The notes below the pieces were generated by a model, which saw nothing but the letters and a program-made list of their open reading frames with translations, was not told where the DNA came from and searched no databases. A DNA stretch of 42,289 nt from Deltaproteobacteria bacterium (GTDB lineage: Bacteria > Myxococcota_A > UBA9042), in assembly GCA_020632665.1 (NCBI GenBank), contig JACKFC010000036.1:1-42289 (forward strand), given 5' to 3'. Below, one piece after another: positions 25,394-34,109 of the stretch. Made by a program: the position numbers and the translations under genes. Every line of letters starts with the position of its first letter. The stretch's first letter is position 1.

Positions 25394-26740
25394 GTGGGGA
25401 ACCGGTCGTACGTCGTCCATGAACAGCGGTGGAGGCCGATCCGCACGGCCCTGCTCGCGTTGGTCGGCGTCGCGTGCGGCACCATGCCCGCCCAGGCTAG
25501 CCCTGGCGTGAACGGTGGCAGGGCAAACCTGGACTTGGCCGCGCTGCTCGCCGCCGCCGAGCGCGGCCACCCCGAGCTGATCGCCGCCGATGCGCAGGTC
25601 CGGGGCGCAGGCGCGCAGATCACGGTCGCGCGGCAGCTCCCGTCGCCCACCGTCGCGGTGACGGCGATGCCGCTGCCGGTCGAGACCCGGGTCGGGCCGC
25701 AGCGCCTGAAGGTCAGCGTCAAGCAGCCGCTGCCGTGGCTGGGGCGCTTCGATCGGATGGCGCACGCCGCAAGCGCGATGCAGGTGGCCGAGCGCCGTCG
25801 CAAGGACGCGCTGCTGGCGCGCATCCGCCGCGACGTCCGGGTGCCCTGGGCCGATCTCGCCTGGATCGCCGGGGTCGCCGCCATCGTGAAGCAGCAGCAC
25901 GATCTCTTGGTCGCGTTGGAGCCGAGCGTCCTCGCCCGGCTGCGGGTCGGCAAGGCGAGCTACGAGGACGCGCAGCGGCTCCGGCTGCTGATCGGCGAGC
26001 TCGACGAGCGGCACCGCAGCCTGCTCGACCTCCGCCGGGCGGTCGCCGCGGAGGTCCGCGCCGCTGCTGGCTTGGCGCCGGAGGTCGCCCTGGCGGAGGC
26101 GGCCTTCGAGCGCGATCCCTTGGCCGGGCGGCCCTTGCCGGAGCCGGCGACGCTGCATGCGGCCCTGGCCGAGAACCCGGAAGTCACCGCCGCCGAGGCG
26201 CGGATCGCCGCCGCGAAGAGCCGGGTCGACGTCGCGCGGGACGCCAAGCGCTTCGACTTCGCCGTCGGCATCGACTGGATCGCCGTCGGCGAGGCGCGGA
26301 TGCCCGGCGTCGCCGACTCGGGGACCGACACGGTGATGCTCACCGCGAGCGTGCAGTTGCCGGTCTGGCGCAAGGCCTACGACGCCCGCGAGGCCGCGGC
26401 CTCGGCGCAGGTCGAAGCCGCAGCGGCGGCGCGCGAGGCGACCCTGCGCCGGGCCGAGGGCCAGCTCGGGCGGCTGCTCTTCGCCCTGCGCGACGCGAGG
26501 CGCAAGGACGCGCTCTACCGCGGCGAGCTGCTGCCGCGGGCGCAGTCGGCCTTGCAGGCGGCGACGACGGCCTACGCCAGCGGCAAGACCAGCTTCGAGA
26601 ACCTGGTCGCGCTGCAGCGGCAGCTCCTCGCCTTCGAGCTCCGCCTGCTGGACGCCGAGCGCGCGCGGGTGCAGGCGCTGGCGAACCTGGAGTGGTTGCT
26701 CGGCAGGCCGATCGCGGGCGCGCAGGAGGAGACGCGATGA
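25394..26740 (+). CDS. cusC: TolC-family outer membrane channel of heavy-metal efflux system (CusC/CzcC-like)
   Basis: GTG 25394 with GAGG six bases upstream gives 448 residues; the frame is open to 25238 but earlier starts lack sites. A signal peptide (RTALLALVGVACGTMPAQA) precedes a TolC/OEP fold: LAALLAAAERGHPELIAADA, SPTVAVTAMPLPVETRVGPQ, long helices with repeated Ala/Arg, and the second repeat LHAALAENPEVTAAEARIAA. The conserved ending LVALQRQLLAFELRLLDAER is typical of metal-efflux OEPs. It is the first gene of a cusCBA-like operon and overlaps cusB by ATGA. The symbol reflects operon role, not proof of copper specificity. Confidence 0.85.
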   Translation: MGNRSYVVHEQRWRPIRTALLALVGVACGTMPAQASPGVNGGRANLDLAALLAAAERGHPELIAADAQVRGAGAQITVARQLPSPTVAVTAMPLPVETRVGPQRLKVSVKQPLPWLGRFDRMAHAASAMQVAERRRKDALLARIRRDVRVPWADLAWIAGVAAIVKQQHDLLVALEPSVLARLRVGKASYEDAQRLRLLIGELDERHRSLLDLRRAVAAEVRAAAGLAPEVALAEAAFERDPLAGRPLPEPATLHAALAENPEVTAAEARIAAAKSRVDVARDAKRFDFAVGIDWIAVGEARMPGVADSGTDTVMLTASVQLPVWRKAYDAREAAASAQVEAAAAAREATLRRAEGQLGRLLFALRDARRKDALYRGELLPRAQSALQAATTAYASGKTSFENLVALQRQLLAFELRLLDAERARVQALANLEWLLGRPIAGAQEETR

Positions 26741-28695
26741 AGAATCGACTCGCGGCCGCGATCGCCGTGGCGATGCTGGCGCTCGGCGTGCTGATCGGCG
26801 TCTTCCTCGCCGCGCCGCCAGCGCCCCCAGCGAAGGTGATCACAGCGAAGCCGGCTGCACAACCCGCGGCAGCGACCGGGCAAGCCGACGCTCCCACCGA
26901 CGCCGCGCCGCAGGTCTGGACCTGCTCGATGCACCCCCAGATCAAGCTGCCCGAGCCGGGCCTCTGCCCGATCTGCAATATGGACCTGATCCCCTTGCAG
27001 GCCGGCGGCGGCGGCGCCGAGGTCACGATGAGCGCCGAGGCCGCGGCGCTGGCCCGGATCGCCACCGTCGCGGTGCGCCGCGACGACGCCAAGGTCCACC
27101 TGCGGCTGGTCGGCAAGGTGACCTACGACGAGACCCGCGTCGCCCGGCTGACGGCCTGGTTCGGCGGCCGCATCGAGCGGATGTACGTCGACTTCACCGG
27201 CACCGTGGTGAAGAAGGGCGACCATATGCTCTCGCTCTATAGCCCGGATCTGCTGGTGGCGCAGCAGGAGCTGATCCAGGCCGCGCGCGATCGCGACCGG
27301 GCATCCGGGCCGCTGCGCGACGCCGCCGAGGCGACCTACCGCGCCGCCCGCGACAAGCTCCGGCTCTGGGGCCTGCTCGATTGGCAGATCCGCAGCGTCG
27401 AGAAGCGCGGCCGCCCGATCGAGACCGTCACCATCTTCGCGCCCATGGGCGGCGTGGTGACGCACAAGAACGCCGTGCAGGGCGCCTGGGTGCAGACCGG
27501 CACGCCGATCTACACCATCGCCGACCTCTCGCACGTCTGGGTCGAACTCGACGCCTACGAGTCCGATATCGCCTGGTTGCGCTACGGCCAGCGGGTGCAG
27601 GTCGAGGTCGACGCCTTCCCCGGTCAGCCCTTCGCCGGGACCATCGCATTCGTCAACCCGGTCATGGATGAGCGGACCCGAACGGTGAAGGTCCGCGTCC
27701 ACGTCGACAACCCCGACCTGCGCTTGAAGCCCGGCATGTTCGTCCGCGCCGTCGCCAAGGTCCCGGTCAGCGGTGCCCGCGCGGCCGCAGCGCCCGATAT
27801 GGCGGGCAAATTCGTCTGCCCGATGCACCCCGAGGTGGTCAGCGACAAGGCCAAGGCGAGCTGTCGCATCTGCGGCATGCGCCTGGTCCCGGCGGAAGAG
27901 CATTGGCTGGTCGGCCCGGCGCTCTCCGGCAAGAAGGCCGAGGCGCCGCTGGTGATCCCGGTGACGGCGCCGCTGATCACCGGCAAGCGCGTCGTCGTCT
28001 TCGTCGAGAAGGAGGGCGCCGCCGAGCCGACCTACATGGTGCGCGAGATTACGCTCGGTCCGCGTGCCGGCGACCACTACGTCGTCATCGACGGCCTGAT
28101 GGAGGGCGAAAAGGTCGTGCGCAAGGGCGCCTTCCGGCTCGACTCCTCGATGCAGATCGTCGGCGACCCGTCGGCGATGAACCCGCCCGAATCGACGGAC
28201 GAGGCTGCTGCGGGCGCCGAGACGAGCGGGACCGCCGGCGACAAGGTCGCCCTCACCGCGGCCGAGCTCGCGACCTTGGCCAAGGTGGTGCCCGTGCTGA
28301 CGGCGACCAGCGCTGCCCTCTCGGCCGACGATGACCCGGCCGCTGCCAAGGCCGCCGAGCACCTGCCGCACCTGCTGCCCGGGCTGAAGGACGCTCTCGG
28401 CGAGCATGCGCAGCACCTGATCGACGCCGCTGGGACGCTGGCCGCCGCCGACGCCGGGATCGACGCCCGCCGCACCGCCTACGTGCTGCTCAACGCCGCG
28501 CTGATCCCGCTGATTACCCAGCACAAAGAGGCCCTCGGCGGGACCTGGGACCACGTCTTCTGCCCGATGGCCAACGACAACAAGGGCGCTGGCTGGCTGC
28601 AGGCGCCCGGCGAGGTCAGCAACCCCTACTACGGCGCGAGCATGTTGCGCTGCGGCGGCAAGAAGGACGGTCACGTCGGCGGCGGAGCGCGTTGA
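26737..28695 (+). CDS. cusB: Heavy-metal efflux periplasmic adaptor with two metal-binding domains and DUF3347
   Basis: The 652-residue adaptor starts at ATG 26737 behind AGGAGGAG, overlapping the TolC stop. An N-terminal anchor helix is followed by a first HMBD (residues 61-87: WTCSMHPQIK...LCPICNMDLIP), barrel-sandwich and helical hairpin (YSPDLLVAQQELIQAARDRD), beta-barrel (VWVELDAYESDIAWL), a second HMBD (about 359-387: FVCPMHPEVV...CRICGMRLVP), a membrane-proximal region, and a C-terminal DUF3347-type domain (about 548-642, with HVFCPMANDNKGAGWLQ and NPYYGASMLRCGG). E. coli CusB is about 400 residues, so the extra metal-binding modules account for the size. It should hand Cu(I)/Ag(I) or related ions to CusA in the periplasm. 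Confidence 0.9.
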   Translation: MKNRLAAAIAVAMLALGVLIGVFLAAPPAPPAKVITAKPAAQPAAATGQADAPTDAAPQVWTCSMHPQIKLPEPGLCPICNMDLIPLQAGGGGAEVTMSAEAAALARIATVAVRRDDAKVHLRLVGKVTYDETRVARLTAWFGGRIERMYVDFTGTVVKKGDHMLSLYSPDLLVAQQELIQAARDRDRASGPLRDAAEATYRAARDKLRLWGLLDWQIRSVEKRGRPIETVTIFAPMGGVVTHKNAVQGAWVQTGTPIYTIADLSHVWVELDAYESDIAWLRYGQRVQVEVDAFPGQPFAGTIAFVNPVMDERTRTVKVRVHVDNPDLRLKPGMFVRAVAKVPVSGARAAAAPDMAGKFVCPMHPEVVSDKAKASCRICGMRLVPAEEHWLVGPALSGKKAEAPLVIPVTAPLITGKRVVVFVEKEGAAEPTYMVREITLGPRAGDHYVVIDGLMEGEKVVRKGAFRLDSSMQIVGDPSAMNPPESTDEAAAGAETSGTAGDKVALTAAELATLAKVVPVLTATSAALSADDDPAAAKAAEHLPHLLPGLKDALGEHAQHLIDAAGTLAAADAGIDARRTAYVLLNAALIPLITQHKEALGGTWDHVFCPMANDNKGAGWLQAPGEVSNPYYGASMLRCGGKKDGHVGGGAR

Positions 28696-31600
28696 TGCAG
28701 GCGATCGTCCGCGGCCTGCTCGGCAACCGCCTGGTGGTGCTCTTGCTCACCGTTCTGGCGGTCGGCTATGGCCTCGCGGTCGCGCCCTTCGGCTGGGATC
28801 TCGGCCTGCCGCGTGATCCGGTCCCCGTCGACGCGATCCCCGATATCGGCGAGAACCAGCAGATCGTCTTCACCGCTTGGCCCGGTCGCAGCCCGCAGGA
28901 CGTCGAAGATCAGCTGACCTACCCGTTGACCGTCGCTTTGCTCGGCATCCCCGGCGTCCGCACGATCCGCAGCAGCAGCGCGTTCGGGTTCTCGTCGGTG
29001 AACGTGATCTTCGAGGACGACGTCGAGTTCTATTGGAGCCGTTCGCGTCTGCTGGAGAAGCTCGCCTCGTTGCCGCCCGGGACCTTGCCCGCAGACGCCC
29101 GACCGCAGCTCGGGCCCGACGCCACCGCGCTCGGCCAAGTCTATTGGTACACGCTCGAAGGGCGCGACGCCGAGGGCAAGCCGGCGCCGGGCTTTTCGCT
29201 CGATGAGCTGCGCAGCGTGCAGGATTTCTACGTCCGGCCGGCGCTCAACGCCGCCGCCGGGATCAGCGAGGTCGCCTCGATCGGCGGCTTCGTCCGCGAG
29301 TACCAGATCGACGTCGACCCCGACGCGATGCGGGCCCACCGGGTCCGCCTGGGCGAGGTCATCGCGGCGGTGCAGCGCAGCAACCGCGACGTCGGCGCCC
29401 GCACCATCGAGGTCAACCAGGTCGAGTACGTGATCCGCGGTGTCGGCTTCCTGAAGGACGGCTCCGATATCGAGAAGGCCGTGATCCGCGCCGCCGACGG
29501 CGTGGCGATCCGCGTCCGCGACGTCGCCAAGGTCCACGCCGGCCCGGCGACCCGTCGCGGCATGCTCGACAAGGGCGGCGCCGAGGCGGTCGGCGGCGTC
29601 GCCGTGGTCCGCTACGGCGCAAACCCGATGGCCGCCATCGCCGCGCTGAAGACGAAGATCCGCGAGATCGCCTCGGGCCTTCCCGAGCGGGTGCTGCCCG
29701 ACGGCCGCCACTCCAAGCTGACCATCGTGCCCTTCTACGATCGGACCCAGCTCATCGACGAGACCATCGCGACGCTCGAAGACGCGCTGATCGACGAGGT
29801 CCTGATCACCCTGGTGGTGATCCTCGTGATGCTGCTGCACGTCCGCGCCTCGGTGCTGATCGCCGGCCTGCTCCCCGTCGCCGTGCTGCTGACCTTCGCG
29901 CTGATGCGGCAGCTCGGCGTCGACGCCAATATCGTCGCGCTCTCCGGCATCGCCATCGCCATCGGCACCATGGTCGACATGGGCATCGTGGTGACCGAGA
30001 ACATCACCACGCAGATCGAGAACGACCCGGGGCGCAGCCGCGTCGCGGTGATCCGGGACGCCACGGCCGAAGTCGGCGGCGCAGTGCTCACCGCGGTCGG
30101 CACCACCGTCGTCAGCTTCCTGCCGGTCTTCGGCCTGCAGGCCGCCGAGGGCAAGCTCTTCTCGCCGCTCGCGTACACCAAGACCTTCGCGCTGCTGATG
30201 GCCGTCGTCGTCGCGCTGGCGCTGCTGCCGGTGCTGGCGCTCTTCTTCTTCCCGCAGGCGCCGGCGTGGCTGCGTCCGCGGCTTGCGAAGCTGCCCGGGT
30301 TCGGCGCGCGGTGGCCGATGCCGCTGCGCCTCGCCGTCTCGCTCGTCCTCGGCCTGCTCGCCAGCTACGCCCTGACGCTGCATTGGATGCCGCTGGGCAA
30401 AGCCGAGCCGGTGGCGACCTCGTTCGCCTTCGTCCTGCTCTGCGTCGGCGGGCTGCTGGGCGGGTTCTGGGTCTTCCAGTACGTCTACCCACGCCTGCTC
30501 GCTCTGACCCTGCGCTTCAAGGCGGCCTTCCTCGGCGTGCCGCTCCTGGTCGTGCTGCTCGGCCTCTCGGTCTGGCTCGGCGCCGATCGCGTCTTCGGCT
30601 GGCTGCCCGAGAGCGCGTCCGCCGGCGTCCGGGCCCGCTTTCCCGGCCTCTCGGAAGAGTTCATGCCCAAGCTCGACGAGGGCAGCTACCTGTGGATGCC
30701 GACGATCATGCCGCACGGCGCGATCTCGGCCGCCATCGACGTGGTCGGGCAGATGGACCGCGCCATCGCGGCGATCCCAGAGGTCAAGAGCGCCGTCGGC
30801 AAGATCGGCCGGGCGGAGTCGGCGCTCGATCCCGCGCCCGTCTCGATGGTCGAGACCATCGTCGTGCTCGAGCCGGAGTTCACCACGCTCGCGGACGGCA
30901 CGCGGAAGCGGAATTGGCGGCCCGAGATCCGCCGGCAGGAGGATATCTGGGAGGCCATCGTCGCCGCGGCGCAGGTCCCGGGCGCGACCAGCGCCCCGGA
31001 ATTGCAGCCGATCGCCGGCCGGATCGTGATGCTGCAGACCGGCATGCGGGCGCCGATGGGGATCAAGGTCAAGGCACCGGATCTGGAGACACTCGGCGCG
31101 TTCTCGTTGCAGCTCGAGGCGGCGCTGAAGGAGGTGCCGCAGGTGCAGCCGGCGGCGGTGCTGGCGGATCGCGTCATCGGCAAACCCTACCTGGAGATCC
31201 GCATCGATCGCGACGCCATCGGCCGCTACGGCGCCCGCATCGAGGACGTGCAGCAGGTGATCGAGGTCGCCATCGGCGGCAAGCCCGTCACCACGACTGT
31301 CGAGGGGCGCGAGCGCTACCCCGTGCGGATCCGCTACCAGCGCGAGCTGCGCGACAATATCGAGGCGCTCGGCCGCATCCTGGTGCCGACGCCGGTGGGC
31401 GCGCAGATCCCGCTCGACGACCTCGCCGACATCGAATACGTCCGCGGGCCGCAGATGATCCGCAGCGAGGACACCTTCCTCACCGCCTACGTCGTCTTCG
31501 ACGGCCGCAAGGGCCTCGCCGAGGTGGACGTGGTCGACGCCGCCCGCGCCCACATCGACGCCTTGGTCCAGGGCGGCAAGCTCGTGGTCCCACCGGGCGT

Positions 31601-32282
31601 GACCTGGACCTTCGCCGGCAACTACGAGAACAAGATCCGCAGCGACGCCCGCCTCGCCATCCTGGTGCCCGTCGCGCTGCTGCTGGTCTTCATCCTGCTC
31701 TACCTGCAATTCCGCTCGGTGATGACGACGCTCTTCGTCTTCTCCGGCGTTGCGGTGGCGATGGGCGGCGGCTTCCTGATGCTCTGGGCCTGGGGCCAAC
31801 CGGGCTTCCTCGACGTCGAGCTCTTCGGCCAGAACCTGCGGCAGGTCTTCGGTGTGCACCCGATCAACCTCTCGGTCGCCATCTGGGTCGGCTTCATCGC
31901 GCTGATCGGCATCGCCACCGACGATGGCGTCGTCATGGCCACCTTCCTCGACCAACGTTTCCGCGCCGCCCCGCCGCGCAGCCGCGAAGAGATCCGTGCC
32001 GCGGTGCAGGGCGCCGGCCAGCGTCGCATCCGCGCCTGCCTGATGACGACTGCGACGACGATCCTGGCGTTGCTGCCGGTGTTGACCAGCACCGGCCGCG
32101 GCAGCGACATCATGATCCCGATGGCGATCCCGGCCTTCGGCGGCATGGCTTTCGAGCTGCTGACCCTCTTCGTCGTGCCGGTGCTCTATTGCGGCTGGGC
32201 GGAGCTGCGGCTGGCCGTCATTGGCCCGTCGGCCGCGCAGCCCGTGGTGGTCGAGCCAGCGGCGACGGAGGAGAGACCATGA
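28695..32282 (+). CDS. cusA: Heavy-metal RND efflux permease (CusA/CzcA-like)
   Basis: The 1,195-residue pump starts at ATG 28695 (TGATG overlap with cusB). It has HME-RND hallmarks: PVDAIPDIGENQQIVFTAWPG, LTYPLTVALLGIPGVRTIRS, TM4 with GIAIAIGTMVDMGIVVTENI (Asp and Glu of the proton relay, near residue 425), periplasmic TIMPHGAISAAI, KIGRAESALDPAPVSMVETI and MLQTGMRAPMGIKVKAP, rich in Met, and the C-terminal IALIGIATDDGVVMATFLDQ. Compared with E. coli CusA (1,047 residues) about 130 extra residues at 516-646 add two or three hydrophobic segments. Together with cusC and cusB it exports monovalent copper/silver or other soft metals; no cognate regulator gene sits in the operon. Confidence 0.94.
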   Translation: MQAIVRGLLGNRLVVLLLTVLAVGYGLAVAPFGWDLGLPRDPVPVDAIPDIGENQQIVFTAWPGRSPQDVEDQLTYPLTVALLGIPGVRTIRSSSAFGFSSVNVIFEDDVEFYWSRSRLLEKLASLPPGTLPADARPQLGPDATALGQVYWYTLEGRDAEGKPAPGFSLDELRSVQDFYVRPALNAAAGISEVASIGGFVREYQIDVDPDAMRAHRVRLGEVIAAVQRSNRDVGARTIEVNQVEYVIRGVGFLKDGSDIEKAVIRAADGVAIRVRDVAKVHAGPATRRGMLDKGGAEAVGGVAVVRYGANPMAAIAALKTKIREIASGLPERVLPDGRHSKLTIVPFYDRTQLIDETIATLEDALIDEVLITLVVILVMLLHVRASVLIAGLLPVAVLLTFALMRQLGVDANIVALSGIAIAIGTMVDMGIVVTENITTQIENDPGRSRVAVIRDATAEVGGAVLTAVGTTVVSFLPVFGLQAAEGKLFSPLAYTKTFALLMAVVVALALLPVLALFFFPQAPAWLRPRLAKLPGFGARWPMPLRLAVSLVLGLLASYALTLHWMPLGKAEPVATSFAFVLLCVGGLLGGFWVFQYVYPRLLALTLRFKAAFLGVPLLVVLLGLSVWLGADRVFGWLPESASAGVRARFPGLSEEFMPKLDEGSYLWMPTIMPHGAISAAIDVVGQMDRAIAAIPEVKSAVGKIGRAESALDPAPVSMVETIVVLEPEFTTLADGTRKRNWRPEIRRQEDIWEAIVAAAQVPGATSAPELQPIAGRIVMLQTGMRAPMGIKVKAPDLETLGAFSLQLEAALKEVPQVQPAAVLADRVIGKPYLEIRIDRDAIGRYGARIEDVQQVIEVAIGGKPVTTTVEGRERYPVRIRYQRELRDNIEALGRILVPTPVGAQIPLDDLADIEYVRGPQMIRSEDTFLTAYVVFDGRKGLAEVDVVDAARAHIDALVQGGKLVVPPGVTWTFAGNYENKIRSDARLAILVPVALLLVFILLYLQFRSVMTTLFVFSGVAVAMGGGFLMLWAWGQPGFLDVELFGQNLRQVFGVHPINLSVAIWVGFIALIGIATDDGVVMATFLDQRFRAAPPRSREEIRAAVQGAGQRRIRACLMTTATTILALLPVLTSTGRGSDIMIPMAIPAFGGMAFELLTLFVVPVLYCGWAELRLAVIGPSAAQPVVVEPAATEERP

Positions 32283-32404
32283 GAGCTTGGCGATTGCATC
32301 AACCCGGCGGGCCCGAGGCCTTCGTACGCGTGTCGTTGCGGCACGCACACCAAGCGATGGACGAGAACCGCGCCAACGGCAAGATGGTGGTCGTGGTCGG
32401 GTAG
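32279..32404 (+). pseudogene. Deletion scar of a zinc-type alcohol dehydrogenase/quinone oxidoreductase
   Basis: The 41-codon ORF overlaps the cusA stop (ATGA). Its first half, MRAWRLHQPGGPEAFVRV, looks like the N-terminus of MDR-superfamily quinone oxidoreductases, and its second half, HAHQAMDENRANGKMVVVVG, looks like the C-terminus of the same family, where AHxxxExxxxxGKxVLxV is typical. About 280 central residues (catalytic and NAD(P)H-binding domains) are missing, so the product cannot be an enzyme. It is the likely remnant of a fourth gene of the operon lost by in-frame internal deletion. Confidence 0.65.
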
Positions 32405-32420
32405 GGCGTGGGGAGCGGGC

Positions 32421-32852
32421 TCAGGTTCGGTGCGCGCCAGCGAGCGCCTCGATGCGGGCCCGGATCGCGTCGCGCGCGCTTCGGAAATGTGCCAGCCGCT
32501 CGGCATCCTCGAGGTCTTCGTCGCGTCGGTCCGGATCGGCGATCGGCCAATGCAGGCGCGGACAATCGGCGAGCACGATCGGGCAGACCTCCTCGGCGCA
32601 GAGCGTGACGACCAAGTCGACGCTGGTGGGGTCGATGGTCTGAACCGACTTCGAGGTCTGCCCGCTGAGGTCGATGCCGATCTCGGCCATCGCCTCCTCG
32701 GCGAAGGGGTTGACGCGGGAGGGCGCCGAACCGGCCGATTGCACGCGCACGCCGGGACCGAAGTGGGCGCGGGCGAGGCCCTCGGCCATCTGTGAGCGGG
32801 CCGAGTTGGCGACGCAGAGGAAGAGGACCGAGCGGAATGGCGGCGTCTGCAT
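32421..32852 (-). CDS. arsC: Arsenate reductase, thioredoxin-coupled LMW-phosphatase type
   Basis: The 143-residue protein has the phosphatase loop CVANSARS (CX5R, Cys13/Arg19), a resolving pair in TLCAEEVCP (Cys85, Cys90) and the HWPIADPD segment with the general acid Asp. These match S. aureus-type ArsC, which reduces arsenate with thioredoxin. Start ATG 32852 has GAGG seven bases upstream. It lies nine bases after the ACR3 stop and is the second gene of that operon. A fourth Cys (Cys97) is present and is not part of the standard relay. Confidence 0.93.
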   Translation of the reverse strand: MQTPPFRSVLFLCVANSARSQMAEGLARAHFGPGVRVQSAGSAPSRVNPFAEEAMAEIGIDLSGQTSKSVQTIDPTSVDLVVTLCAEEVCPIVLADCPRLHWPIADPDRRDEDLEDAERLAHFRSARDAIRARIEALAGAHRT

Positions 32853-32861
32853 CGTGTGGCC

Positions 32862-33899
<1,038 letters not shown>

Positions 33900-34109
33900 C
33901 GTCCGGCCTCCGTCGTCGCTGTGTGCGCCGGACGCCGGCTGCCGTCAAGCGCGGAGAAGGGGAGGGCGGCGATTGCCACGCGAACGCCGCAAAGCGACAC
34001 ATCGTGTCGCGTCCTGCCGCGGGGGCCGACCTGGCCGCTTGCGACGGCGCTGCGTCGGGGCCGATGCTCTCCGCGTTGCGAGCGGCGTCGCCGCGGGTTG
34101 GAGGTCGAG

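Noticed and set aside
28671..32348. Minus-strand open frame of 1,225 codons across cusA
   Set aside because: It is the antisense shadow of cusA; its composition (Asp/Arg/His/Ala rich) has no domain signatures and no start context.
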